From contig FN648563.1 of NCBI GenBank assembly GCA_000310025.1, forward strand, positions 36,581 through 100,580: a DNA stretch of 64,000 bases, given 5' to 3'. A model generated the notes under the pieces. The model did no database searches. It saw only the letters and a list, made by a program, of their open reading frames with translations, and was not told the origin of the DNA. The position numbers and the translations under genes were made by a program. Position 1 is the stretch's first letter; the number at the start of each line of letters is the position of its first letter. The stretch comes from Ectocarpus siliculosus (Eukaryota; Sar; Phaeophyceae; Ectocarpales; Ectocarpaceae). This document shows, one piece after another, positions 10,569 through 21,600 of this stretch.

Positions 10569-11571
10569 ATGCTTACGTGACGGGATCAATTTGGATTTTT
10601 TTCTTTTTTTCCCCACAACTGGCTCTCTGCGGTCAAAGATCTTCCAAGCGTGCGTGTGCACCCATAAATCACGGCGGCAAGGATGGTGCAGCAGTGGGTC
10701 CATGTGTGGGGCTCACAGGGATGGGGACGCGGTATATGTAAGGGTGACGAACAGGAGTAGTAGTACTAAGCAGTATTTTCTGAGCAGGTGTGCATGCCTG
10801 TCTCCGACAGCAACCGTCCGCACAGAGGATGTACCTGTGCAAGCAATACCTGTTGGCACACGTTCTCCACCTCATCCTTGGACAGAGCATACGGCAAGCG
10901 CATACGTGCGAAGACGCTTACGGGAAATCACCTCACAGAAGCGCCAGATCGACGAAATAAACGGCCCGCTCATCAGAGAATCGAGACCATCATCAACTAT
11001 CGCACAAAATGCATAAAAAACGTGATAAATTTTACTTTCCTCTACTACAAATAGAGAGCTGTGATCGGAGCTGTAGTCCCGAAAACCTTTGCCTTCGAGC
11101 GAAATGTTGCACACAGCAGACGAACCATCCTTCACTCCCAATACTGGGAACCACACACACCGCGATCACAACAACAAGCACCGAGGCAATACGTTAGCAT
11201 CGGCTCCGGTGTGCGCTTTCTCTATTCTCCCCCGCGAATGCTGCACCGGATTGATCACATGTTCCAGGGTACTGAGTGTACCCTCCGGTGGTATTTAGCG
11301 TTCGTATCATACAGTCCCGGTAGGCAGTAGATTGGATCTGGAAAGGATATCTGCCCCACGTCAGAGAGATTGGGCATGGGTGGATAGTATTGTACTCTGT
11401 GAGTCCTGTGCGCATTGCTGATAAGCGTGATTTGGGGGTGGGCTGCCTGTGTCTCGGTACTGGTCTCTATGTATTTTTTTTGCTCTTAGCCGAGGCACAA
11501 CGGCGATCTTTCGGCACGCAAAGTTATCGTAGCTGAGAACGGAGCTGAATCGGCCTGTAGTCACGTAAGGG
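10569..11571. mobile_element. Non-autonomous piggyBac-like element, copy 1 (degenerate ends)
   Basis: About 1 kb with strong similarity to 15820-16868. Shared blocks are CCCACAACTGGCTCTCTGCGG near the left end and GGAGCTGAATCGGCCTGT near the right. Inner terminal repeats CTTACGTGAC are present at both ends. The right edge reads GGGTTAC and the left ACCATGC, so the TTAA flanks and CCC start have mutated. No transposase is encoded. Confidence 0.65.
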
Positions 11572-13077
11572 TTACGAAGTTGCTGACGAGCACACACACC
11601 CATTACACACAAAACAAAACCCACACTGCCGTTCCGAACGCGGCACGGCTCCCCACAAGCCAGATTGTTGTTTTGGCACGTCAGATCGCTAATACCAGCC
11701 TGATCGATCTTGATCGATCGTGTTTGGAGGCGGGCACATTGTTGTCAGAAGCGAAAACAAGTAAGGTTGACTGAAGACCTTGGTATCGTTTACGATTGCC
11801 CCAGTTATGCTACCCAATGCACAGCAGAGGGGGGACGGCCCCTCCACCAACATACCACTTATTATACACGACCCCCCTAGATGTCCGTGGATCAGTACGG
11901 AGCTGAACATCGTCTTGTGGTCGTCGAATCAACCGGCGACGAAAAGAACAATAAGCGGAGGATGAGAGGCAGCCCTGCGGGAGCAGGGCAATTTGTCATT
12001 GACTAAACTCATGTGTACCTGGATGAACTCCGAATACATGATACCTGGGCAGCAGGTGTGGATGTATTCCTATGTCTACATGAAGTACACACACGTACAC
12101 ACAGCCATACTTAGCCTGGAAAAAGCTTACGATACTGCACTGGAACAGACGTCGGAGACGGTAGACGGTTTACCTTCGAGCTGGCTTAGTTCTGTCTCTA
12201 CGAACTCGTGATGGTTTCAACCGTCATGGACAACTGATCCACCAATTTCCACCACGGCCAATTGGTTGGGATTCCAGTAGTCTCGTAGCACGTAAAAAGC
12301 GATGAAGATGAAAGGACGGGGAATGAAAGGAGAATGAAAGCGAGGTAGGTGAGGAAAATACGGCGCGGAAGAGAGCAAAGGGTTTGAGCCAGAAGACCTT
12401 CCTCACAACTAACACCACAGGACTGGAGAGGACCTGCCAAGCGTTGTAGGAATACTGGCAACGAGAGTGGCGTAACTACAAAGCATGCAGGAAAGAAAAT
12501 GAAAACAGTGCGAACCGCCGGCACACACGTGCAGATTTCTTCTGTTGTTTACTCCGGTATATATCTTGAACCCGGCAAAAAAATAGACTCCCCCATGACG
12601 TTCGGTCACAGCGTCCCAGATCGTTGTGTTTTCACCCACACTGACACTGAGGTGTGTTTGTTCGTCAGCCGGTTAGCGCGGCCGATGCAAAAGTTAAAAA
12701 AACATCAACACGCACACCTAATTGTTGGGCGTCAATTGAACTTTATTTCATACGGTAAAGTCTATATATTACTGAATATCTGTCAGGCTTTATTTAGAAA
12801 ACTGTATTCAGCCGATAAAAAATAAGGGGGGGGTGTATACTAAAGGATGATTGTGTATGAATATTCTTTCTTGCTTCTATTGCTGGGATAAAAATTATGG
12901 AACACGTGAAGGTTACTCATGAATCTTGGTCACGCACGGGCGGCGAGGGTCTAATATATAGCTGTGGTGTACTTTAACCTATGCTACATTTTGTACAGGG
13001 TACAAGGCTCCCCTACGGGATGTAGATGTAGGTGCAACGGCCTCACGGGGGCGATGCAAGAGGAAATTAAAATGCTT
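11572..13077. other. Intergenic DNA
   Basis: Nothing recognised in 11572-12960. From 12995 to 13077 it matches the tail of the dispersed repeat at 17300-17375, downstream of the OTU stop codon in both places. Confidence 0.4.
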
Positions 13078-13674
13078 TTAGGGGTTGTATCGTAGCGTGC
13101 GGTAGTGCTGGTAGCCGTATAATAAATCGCACGTATCATCGGACGGTGGAGGCGGGTACGGTTGACCAACGAGTGCAATTTTGATGTTAATGTTGTGCAA
13201 CTGCTGTTGGGCAGCTCCAATCGCTATTCCCGTTCCGTAGGTGGTTGGGTATGCCATGAGTTGAAGGTAGTGTGCGACACTTTGACAGGTTTGCTGAGGA
13301 TGACCGCCTATTTGAACGTGTTCTGAATTTATTCCCGCTGAGATGCTCTGGAAGAAGGTATTTGAGCCTGGGATGGGGATATGAAGGTTGTCCGTTATGT
13401 GGTCGATGAGTTGCCCTCGGACCGAAGAGTGCATGCTAGGATCATGGAAAACGCGACGGGCAATACATCGCAGTAGTAGGCATTGACCATCACCAATTTC
13501 GTCGACAATATGCCAGGACCCGTTGCTGCCAGAGCCACTGGAAGGGTTATTGCCGTTGCTTTGGTCATCAGGGTTGCCTTGGTTATTGTTGTTGTGGCTG
13601 TCGTTGGTGCAACCGTGACCAGGTAGATGAATGTCGAATACTGGTGGACGTTGCGCACTCTTCTGAGCAGCCAC
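13078..13674 (-). CDS. OTU-type cysteine protease domain protein
   Basis: The 198-codon minus-strand ORF reads as an OTU (ovarian tumour) cysteine protease, the family that cleaves ubiquitin or similar modifiers from proteins. An Asn/Ser/Gly-rich N-terminus (residues 1-53) precedes the catalytic loop D62-G63-Q64-C65. An Arg-x-x-Leu-Ile-x-x-Ile helix follows (about 87-94, RGQLIDHI). The C-terminal His lies in QHYRTL (H190), the usual His-Tyr step. The segment YLQLMAYPTTYGTG (about 135-150) stands where OTU proteins have a Trp-Gly-Gly region, here with the Trp lost. It is short but spans the whole domain and has no stop. Its 3' end is repeated at 17376-17520 and its 5' end at about 15097-15168, so it belongs to a dispersed repeat, perhaps a transposon. 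OTU domains are known in some Helitrons and non-LTR elements. No replicase or RT is attached here. Start chosen as the first ATG. Confidence 0.7.
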   Translation of the reverse strand: MAAQKSAQRPPVFDIHLPGHGCTNDSHNNNNQGNPDDQSNGNNPSSGSGSNGSWHIVDEIGDGQCLLLRCIARRVFHDPSMHSSVRGQLIDHITDNLHIPIPGSNTFFQSISAGINSEHVQIGGHPQQTCQSVAHYLQLMAYPTTYGTGIAIGAAQQQLHNINIKIALVGQPYPPPPSDDTCDLLYGYQHYRTLRYNP

Positions 13675-13739
13675 CTGCTATATCCCGTCTGTTACCCAAG
13701 ACTGGCTGCATTAGCACTTGATTTCAGCCGCGGCCCTGG

Positions 13740-15096
13740 CGGCTAATCGGCAATAACGATTCAATCATTAGTTTGCACACGCAAAACAGAGCTAAAGATT
13801 CACCAATTCCAATAACAGGACTGTACAGCTCAAATGTGATTTTGGATATAGATTAATAACAAAATTTGGCTCGTAACGACCAGTTCGGGGTATCTTAAGT
13901 TCCTCCGTCGCGACTTCTGCCTAAATATGTCTTGAGATTTCGCCATTTAGAGAAATTTGCAAGCAAAATCTGCCGCCCAAACGACCACGCGCGCTGGTTG
14001 GTCCACGTCAGTTTGGGCCGCTTGCTGCGCCGTTGTGGCACGAGACGGCAGCGGGCTACGAGACGCGCAGCCAGTGCCCGCCCCATGCCCCCTTACACAA
14101 GCCATGGATAGAACCAGGAGGCCGATCCGGGATGTCAACCTTAAACGCCGCTACGGCGCCATGAGCATCGGAGAACTGATGCATGAGCAGCTTTGCCTCT
14201 TGTGCGCAGCTAGCTGTCCTGCTGTTGGTTGGCAGCGAGGAAGAAGATGAGCAAACGGAAGAGCTCGAGTTGTGCGCTGTGCTCATATAGCGCTGCAGGT
14301 GGAGACAGTACGGGTAGATCGCACGGTCATCAGGACAGTGAGGGGGAGGGATTTGTGCATCGCCGACATCTCGGAGGACAGGGCGTGGTGTGACTATCGC
14401 TTCAATTTTCAAATGTAGGTGCACATGTGCACATCTTTCCTGACCCCTTCGAACTCCACGGCTGCATGTATGTGCGCGGCGAGATTACACGGCCAAATGC
14501 GGATCATCTTTCGTCTTCCGTTTTTTTTTTTGCGCACAGTGGAAAGACTTTATTTTTAACAGAATTTACATGGCATCAGTGTAGCAAATTTCGTTGTATG
14601 CGCAAACACGTCAATGTACCTATACCCATTTCAAAAAAGGATCGTTGATGAAGAAAGATTCAATCTCATTTTTTTTTTCCGAGGAACCTAAGAGGAGGAA
14701 CGGTCGTGTTGTGATTTTGGACGATTTTTTTCAAATGATCCAGTCCAGCTAATGGGTGAGTTCAGAACGTACAGTACGTATACCTATCACCGGAGTCTTC
14801 GCAACATTTACCTATGCATACACCCTTCTGATACCTAAGGCTGACTGCATCAAGAAGTTCATTTGATCTACTCTGAAGTGTCTATCTATGTACATAGAAT
14901 CCGTATAACCGGAAGCATATTTTATATTTTGCGCGACCTGTAAAGATTCAACACAAGGGCGAAAGGTTCACCACTCAAAAAAACAATCAGGAGTAATACT
15001 CGGAGCAATGTAATAGACGATGTTGATTTTTTTGTCTTTCTTGCCATGATCCAGTACCTTCATGCTTCATAACGTGTGTACGCATACCCATCGGCG
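13740..15096. other. Gene-poor DNA with degenerate short repeats
   Basis: AAGATTCA-type blocks followed by GGGCGAAAGGTTCACC recur at about 13794, 14943, 15231 and 15548 with drift. No gene recognised. Confidence 0.4.
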
Positions 15097-15168
15097 CGCT
15101 CTTCTGAGCACCTACCTACTATACCTTCTGTTACCCGGGACTGGCTGCATTAGCACTTCATTTCAGCT
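15097..15168 (-). repeat. Fragment of the OTU gene 5' end and upstream sequence
   Basis: Matches 13660-13728 with a few changes: TCTTCTGAGCA, then ACTGGCTGCATTAGCACTT. It covers the OTU start region plus about 55 bp upstream. Confidence 0.75.
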
Positions 15169-15815
15169 ACATGTATATGTACGGGAGCGTCAATAGTTAC
15201 AAAGTGTTCCTCATTTTTCGTGAGCTTCGAAGATTCAACCGCAAGGAAGGGCGAAAGGTTCACCAACAATAATCTGGAAGTATTCAATCCAAATGAATAA
15301 TCGGAATGAAGAGCGAACGGTTCACACAACCAGTACTTCGAGCGGAACTCCACTTTGTTGAACGTACCAAACACATCGCTATGTATGTTGTGATGCCTTC
15401 CTGAATTCCTGACTGACTGCTAGTACTACCACCGCTGATTGCATCATCGGTGGTCGGACAAATGGGGACCAACCTCCTGCCTGCAAAGGAACGGCAGTAG
15501 ATCCTCGGCATTTAACAAATGGTGTCACGATCTATTTCTCTAGAACGTAAAGATTCAACGAATTCCAGGACTTGAAGCTCTCTTTAGGAAATCATTACAA
15601 ACGTGCAGAATTAGCGTGGAACTTGCTACGTGGGCGGTGTATTTTTTGGTTTCTCACAGACCGTTGTTCGCCTCTACGTGAGTTCGTGTGTGCTGCAGCG
15701 TCGTCTTTCTTGCAAGTCTTCCTGCTGTCGTCCTGCTGCTGATGCGACTGCTGTTCGCGTGTATGTGAGTGTGTATGTGCTTTAACGGCGTCTTTGTTGC
15801 AGGTCCTACGGCTGC
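15169..15815. other. Gene-poor DNA
   Basis: Contains further copies of the AAGATTCA/GGTTCACC motif and two related GTGT-rich segments at 15665-15800. No gene recognised. Confidence 0.35.
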
Positions 15816-15819
15816 TTAA

Positions 15820-16868
15820 CCCTTACGTAACTGTGTTAATTTGATTTTTTTTTTTTTCCCACAACTGGCTCTCTGCGGTCAAAGATCTTCCAAGCATGCG
15901 TGTACACCCGTAAATCACGGCGGCAAGGATGGTGCAGCAGTGAGCCCATGTGGGGGCTCACAGGGATGCGGACGCGGTGTATGTAAGGGTGACGAACACG
16001 AGTACAGTAGTACTACTGTTGTACAACAGTAGCAGCTATGCGTAGAGAAATATACTGCTGTACAGCAGCAGTAGTTTTTGAGCAGGTGTGCATGCCTGTC
16101 TCCGACAGCAACCATCCGCACAGAGGATGCAAGATGTACCTGTTGACACATCTTCTCCACCTCATCCTTGGACAGAGCATACGGCAAGGGCAATTCTAGC
16201 GGCGCTAGATGCGAAGACGCTGGCGGGAAACCGCCTCACAGAAGCGCCAGATCGACAAAGAAACGGCCCGCTCGTCAGAGAATCGAGACCATCATCCACT
16301 ATCGCACAAAATGCATAAAAATCGTGATAAAATTTAAATATTTCCTACTACAAATAGAGAGCTGTGATCGGAGCTGTAGTCCCAAAAACCCTTGCCCTTG
16401 AGCGAAATTTTGCACACAGCAGACGAACCACCCTCCACTCCCAATACTGGGAACCACACGCACCGCAATCACAACAACATCAAGCACCGAGGCAGTACGT
16501 TAGCATCGGCTCCGGTGTGCGCTTTCTCTGCTCTTCCACGCGGATGCGGCACCGGGTTGATCACATGTTCAGGGTGCTGTATGTACCCTCCAGTGGCGGT
16601 ATTCTGCGTTTGAATCTTGGACAGCCGGTAGGCAGTAGATTGGATCTGGAAAGGATATCTGCCCCACGTCAGAGAGATTAGGCATGGGTGAAAAGTATTG
16701 CACTGTGCGCATTGCTGATAAGCGTGCTTTGGGGGTGGGCTGCCTGTGTCTCCCTGCTGGTCTCAATGTATGTTTTTTGCTCTTAACCGAGGCACAACGG
16801 CGATCTTTCGGCACGCAAAGTGGTCGTAGCTGAGAACGGAGCTGAATCGGCCTGTGGTCACGTCAGGG
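15820..16868. mobile_element. Non-autonomous piggyBac-like element, copy 2
   Basis: Flanked on both sides by TTAA (15816-15819 and 16869-16872). It begins CCCTTACGTAAC and ends with the near-complement GTCACGTCAGGG. Exact TTAA target duplication and CCC/GGG termini are the hallmark of the piggyBac superfamily. The 1049-bp interior matches 10569-11571 and has no transposase. A perfect 20-bp palindrome (CTACTGTTGTACAACAGTAG) near 16014-16033 is absent from copy 1. Confidence 0.82.
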
Positions 16869-16872
16869 TTAA

Positions 16873-17084
16873 ATCCGATGCGTAGGACCACTCGCTCTTG
16901 TGTAGTCAAACGGTGTTGCTGTTCGCGTGTACGTTAGTTTGTGTGTGCCTTAATGACAGCTTTGCTGCGTTGAGCACTTGCTCCTAGGTATTACGGTAGT
17001 ACCGTGGTGCTGCCCATGCTCTGTGGGACTCGTGTGCTCTAATTCTTCTGTTTTTTCGAAAGAAGTGAATGTTTTTGTACTTTT
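16873..17084. other. Short intergenic stretch
   Basis: Nothing recognised between the piggyBac-like element and the dispersed repeat. Confidence 0.3.
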
Positions 17085-17345
17085 GGGAAGGCTTTCTTCC
17101 CGCGAAACGCGTCCCCGGGGTAAAGAGCCAGTTCTTTTAACCTTGGGCGTCGAGCACACGCGCCACGGGTAAGTCGCCGTCCTCGTGCGTGCGCGGTAAT
17201 GTACCAACGACCCTTATGCGTGCCCATGAGAAAGAACCGTGAGAAAAGATTGACTTCCGCCGGCGAAACATGTCCCGAAGCACAAAAACAAGCGAAATGA
17301 TACATATACATACAAGGCCCCCCTTCGGGACGTTGGTGTCAGGCC
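17085..17345 (-). repeat. Dispersed repeat, copy A (3' flank of an OTU fragment)
   Basis: Shares with 18955-19215 and 19685-19915 the blocks CGCGTCCCCGGGG, CACGCGCCACGG, TAATGTACC, GCGTGCCC-TGAGAA and GAGAAAAGA. Its right edge (ACAAGGCCCCCCTTCGGGA, then GGGGGTGACGCAAG) matches the sequence after the OTU stop at 13000-13077. Confidence 0.75.
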
Positions 17346-17375
17346 ACCCGGGGGTGACGCAAGCTGGAAAGGAAG

Positions 17376-17520
17376 TCATGGATTAAATTTCAAAGTTCGG
17401 TAGTAGTGCTCGCCCCCGTACAAAACATCGCATGTGTCACGGGACGGAGGTGGAAGGGGTTGGCCGACGTGGAAGGGCTGGGTGGAGTTGGCGATTAACT
17501 GGTCCGTATCCAGTGTGGTC
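17376..17520 (-). pseudogene. OTU-protein C-terminal fragment
   Basis: On the minus strand a frame ends GQPLPPPSRDTCDVLYGGEH, then YYRTL and a stop, clearly the same C-terminus as the ORF at 13674-13078 (GQPYPPPPSDDTCDLLYGYQ, then HYRTL). Codon-level similarity with base drift points to an old copy. The catalytic Asp-Gly-x-Cys part is not found upstream, so it is truncated or interrupted. Confidence 0.75.
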
Positions 17521-17807
17521 GGGTCGGCACGTTTGCAGTCACGAGAAAAATGTGGAAGGGAAAAAAGATGCGTCCGGCGTCAGCATTATGTCGTTGCGCA
17601 GCAAATATAGTGTTAAGAACAGAACACTGAAAATTTGCAAATGATGGTGTAGAAAAAACAGCTGCCCTGCGTGAGCATAATGGCGTTGACAGCAGAAAGA
17701 TCAAGAACCATACCGAAGAACATGTCCATATGCATATTTATTCACGGGCAGGAATAATACTGAAAAAAATGGCGTGGAATACGAAAAGAAAAGTACTACG
17801 AATGTAC

Positions 17808-17964
17808 AAAAGCCCCGGTAGGGAGCGATTCCCGTACCGGTCCCCACCATGATCACGTCCGCGTCCGGGGTTTCCTCCGGCAGGAGCATTATCTTGCCGC
17901 TGGGGCCGGTGAGGGTGACCTCCTGCCCCGCCCGCGCCCGACACAGGAAGTTGGAGCATACCCC
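17808..17964 (-). CDS. petH: Exon of plastid-type ferredoxin-NADP+ reductase (partial)
   Basis: A 157-nt minus-strand block reads GVCSNFLC, then [12 protein letters not shown] and [16 protein letters not shown]. These are the FAD/NADP linker and the NADP-pyrophosphate loop (GTGTGIAP) of plant-type ferredoxin-NADP reductase, the enzyme passing electrons from ferredoxin to NADP in the chloroplast. It is bounded by a plausible acceptor (CTGATTGGCCAG, ending at 17965) and a GTACAT donor after 17808. It begins in phase 0. I found neither the FAD-binding exons upstream nor the C-terminal exons downstream within several kb. It is either one exon of a gene with very long introns or a captured or relict exon between OTU-associated repeats. 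The family call is confident, functionality is not. Confidence 0.72.
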
Positions 17965-18509
17965 CTGGCCAATCAGCGAAGAGTAGGGGATAAGCAAAAG
18001 CGGCGGTAGCAGAAAAAGGCGAAGAGTTAGCACACAAGCACTGCTGGTTTTTTTTTGTTCTGGTGCCTGCGAACAAAAAGGGTGGACATGAGTGTGTACA
18101 TGCCATCTTCGAGTCAACCTGCGGTGAAAGCTTTAGTGTTTGCGCATCAGGAATGACAGGAACACATACATAACGAACACGAATATGCGCATATTCACGC
18201 TGAAAATAGTGGTGTCGAACACCAAAAAACAGGTGTGAACATGTAGGATGAAACAAACAAATGTCTTGCGGCAACACACGTTGTACCGAGCAAGTGCGTG
18301 CGGATATGTTCGGGCAGGATATCTGGTGTTGTGTTGGGCAGGAAAGGACAGTGGAACACATGCCTAACATGGCAGTGCGCATGTTAACGGGCAGGAACAT
18401 CCATAATGATTGGTGTTGTGTTGTGGTGGTCAGGCAGGCAGAAGGGGGTAGGGACTGGAAACATATATATAGATAGATAGTTTTGTGAAACGGGAATAGA
18501 AGGAGTGAC

Positions 18510-18610
18510 GTCGTCCTCGCCGGCAAGCCTAACGTTGACCGGAACGCCCTCCTCCTTGAGAATGATGCAGGCGTCCTCGTTGAGGCACCAGTTTATGTAA
18601 CACGCCGGGC
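18510..18610 (-). other. Exon-like block of unknown identity
   Basis: The minus strand reads YINWCLNEDACIILKEEG, then VPVNVRLAGEDD, with coding-like composition, a possible acceptor (GAATGGGTGCAG before 18610) and a possible GTCACT donor. It lies on the same strand as the FNR exon and 5' of it, but does not look like FNR. I do not recognise it. Confidence 0.35.
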
Positions 18611-18954
18611 CTGCACCCATTCGGAGAAAATGGGGTATTTGGCCTATGAAGAAAAGATCCGAAAAATTCTGGCATGACGTGTTCCAATCAACCATGGCAT
18701 ATGAATTACTGTAGGTCTGTGAACATGTTTCTTCCACAAAATACATTTGCAAACCGGAGGTGAGGGTTCAAAGCAGAGCCAGTCGCGGCCCCGAAGCTGT
18801 GGGGGAAGAACCACGATACTGCATAGAAACGTACGCATGGACGTACACAGTGTAAAGGCTGTTATGATGCTACACCGATTAGGAACCGTGTTCTCTTAAT
18901 TTGCGGCGGATACATCTTCTGGTATGCAACAGAAAAGTTTAAGGAATTGGTTCG

Positions 18955-19215
18955 GGAGGTATTGTCGTCGCGGAACGCGTCCCCTGGGTTTTGGCCAAAA
19001 ATTTCGCAACTTTGACGGTTAACTCCACGCGCCACGGAGGTCTGCCGAGCTCCAAACACGGGCGTTAATGTGCCGACGGGTCTCCTGCGTGCCCCTGAGA
19101 AGGAACCGCGAGAAAAGACTCGCTGGGGCGAGAGAAAGAAGTGCCGAGGCATGAAAAGTGACCAAATCTTATATGTACATACAAGGTCTCCCTTCGGGAA
19201 GTGAGTGTCTACCCT
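18955..19215 (-). repeat. Dispersed repeat, copy B
   Basis: Closest to copy C (19685-19915): both have GAGAAGGAA, GAAAAGTGACCAAATCTTAT and ATGTACATA. The right end keeps the TCTCCCTTCGGGA and GGTGACGCAAG pieces seen after both OTU stop codons, but the OTU coding part is missing. Confidence 0.75.
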
Positions 19216-19684
19216 CCCTCAGGTGACGCAAGACCACATTCGCATTGCCCGAAAGGGGACTGTGTGTCTTACAACGCTTGTATTTCCGCACAAAATATCG
19301 GGCACGTTGTTATTCTACATTGGAGCCAGCTCGAGCGGACAATATTTTTGCAGCGAAAACTCAGACTTGCATGTTGCCTATTGATTGATGATGGCAGATT
19401 TCCGATGGGAACCGCATTTCAACCCGAAACACACCACAAATGGGACATGTTCCAACACTGCGGCTGGATGCATGCTCTCAGACTTGTCTTCACTTGGCCC
19501 GCTGCGAAGTGTAGCAAACGTACCGGTACTGCTGTTAGACAAAATGCGAAGACACGAAGAGTCACAGCCATGAATCATCCAATGAATGAATAATGAATGA
19601 AAATGAATGTACGAATGAAAGTGGAGAAGCAAGAGGCAAATATTTCAAACCGTCGTACTTGATGGGTTTGATAGGTTTCAGAAT

Positions 19685-19915
19685 TGGTTCGCCAGGCTTC
19701 GTCAGCTCGGAACGCGTCCCCGGGGTTTTGAGCCAGTTTTCGCAACTTTGGCCGTCAACCACACGCGCCACGGAGGCCTACCGAGCTCCGGGCGCGGGCG
19801 TTAATGTACCGACGAGCCTTCTGCGTGCCCCTGAGAAGGAATTGCGGAAAAGGCTCGCTGCCGCGAGAGAAAGAAATGCCGAAGCATGAAAAGTGACCAA
19901 ATCTTATATGTACAT
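19685..19915 (-). repeat. Dispersed repeat, copy C
   Basis: Third copy of the family. It stops at ATGTACATA without the CTTCGGGA piece. Confidence 0.75.
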
Positions 19916-20452
19916 AGGTTAAACAATGCGATACTCAAGCCTGCAGGATACAGTATGGCCATACATTCACGCCAACTTACGCAAGGAGGTACAATATGGG
20001 TTTTACTTTGCGATACTTAAAAGCCTATACTTGTGGGGCAAATTAAGCCATGCTTGACCCTACAACCGACGTACAAATGGGTTTGAATGTACCAACATAG
20101 CTTTACATTGACCATTCTTCAATGGTATATGGGGTTAGTTATGCGACAATAGAGCCTGTAATCAAAGGAGAGCATATATATGTGTATTTTCTATAGGCAC
20201 ACTACATCCCATATGTAGCTTACTGATCCTGGGCGTGAATCAAGGCCGGGGGTCTGCGTGCTCCATATCATCCACCTCGAGGGTCCCTTGCAATGTACAA
20301 GGTACATGCCCGCTCAGATGATATGTCGGTCTATAACGGTCGGTGAAAATCCCACCACAGCAGCGGTAGGCATTTCAACCTTCTTGTTCCGAGGCCCTTT
20401 AGCGTCCCCAAACCTGGATAATATACATACCCAAATCAAAAATAAGCAACAG
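19916..20452. other. Intergenic DNA
   Basis: AT-richer DNA without a recognised gene or repeat. Confidence 0.35.
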
Positions 20453-20647
20453 TTGTTGTTGTTGTTGTCTTCACATTAAAAACCGTTCCGATCTCTCTCT
20501 ACCCAGTACCTTCGTATGTCCGTACTGATCCAATACTCGACGCGGTCGATTCCCGTGGTCACAGGTTAACTTACCCTAAAAAGGTACACTCAAATAAACT
20601 GGCCCCGAGGGGTCCGCAAGTCAATAGAAATCAACGACAGATATTCT
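20453..20647 (+). repeat. 190-bp dispersed repeat, copy 2
   Basis: Matches 2974-3166 in the same orientation, including the leading GTT run. Confidence 0.85.
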
Positions 20648-21075
20648 GGTATCCTCCGCTCCCTCTTCACGCTATGTGGGGTATCAACTGAGATTAGCAG
20701 TCACTATCTATCATGGGCCGGAGAGAAAGAGGCACACTCCCTTGGTTCAATCTTGGTACTTCACAACGCAAGCAGAGACAAGTCCATCTGGCACAGACAA
20801 AGAGAGAAAAAAGAAAGTGGAAACCGTAAGGAGAAGAGAAAATAAATGAAAATGAAATGAAAATGAAAAAGGGCGAGGGCAAAGAGGGACCAGGCCGAAA
20901 ATAACAGGAAATATGAGGCAGAACAAGGTACACGGTGGAGAGACCACTAACGAACAAGCAAACACGCAAACATGGCCACCAACCAGCGATACATTGTAGT
21001 GGTACGAAATCACTACTACTGGGGGGTTGGTGCAATGGTGCAGCGTTGGGGGGGGGGGAATTGGCGAAAAGAAAT

Positions 21076-21600
21076 TCAATCCGGCACGTGTCGTGCCACT
21101 CGGTCCGTCTCTTCTTGTTTGCTTTCTTCCCTCGCCGTCTCGTCCGTCTCCTGCCCCCCTCCCGCCCCAGTGGTTGTTGGCTTGTGGTTTCGTTTGAGCG
21201 CTCGTTGTCGGCTGGCCTCTTCTTCCTTCTCGTGCCAGGAGGTCATGAACCTCTCAGCTCCCTGCAGCACCGCCGCATGCCAGGGTACTCCCCCCTCCAC
21301 CTTCGCGGCTTCCGTCCACCTTGACTTCGGTGCCGTGTCTTTCGGTACGGGAATTCCGAGACAACTTGGGTCGGTTTTCGTAGATCCGTGGTCGGCCCCG
21401 AAGGCCTTCAGGTCGTCGAGCACACACTTCGGCCAGTTCTGTTCCTGTCCCCCCCTACGTGGCTTCTCCCCCCCCGCCAGCTCGCCGAGCATCAGTCGTT
21501 TCGGGAGTCGCCCGTCCGGCTGCCTTGCCAGTGCTCCCGCGAACAGTAGGCGTCGTTGTCGGATCGTGGCTTCAACGCTCTGGCATTCGACCCTCTTCAG
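21076..21600 (-). pseudogene. LINE C-terminal tail after frameshift
   Basis: In another minus-strand frame the sequence continues with an Arg-rich RQRRLLFAGALAR step, then LPKRLMLGELAGGEKPRRGG and WPKCVLDDLKAFG. This is the usual C-terminal region following RT in this LINE type, ending at a stop at 21076. Confidence 0.7.

Noticed and set aside
10318-11016. Plus-strand ORF of 232 codons
   Set aside because: It starts outside and runs into the piggyBac-like element. The frame is not kept in the second copy, so it is probably chance.
18510-18610. Second exon of the ferredoxin-NADP reductase gene
   Set aside because: Same strand and position would suit, but its residues do not resemble the FAD-binding part that should precede the recognised exon. 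Kept only as an unknown exon-like block.
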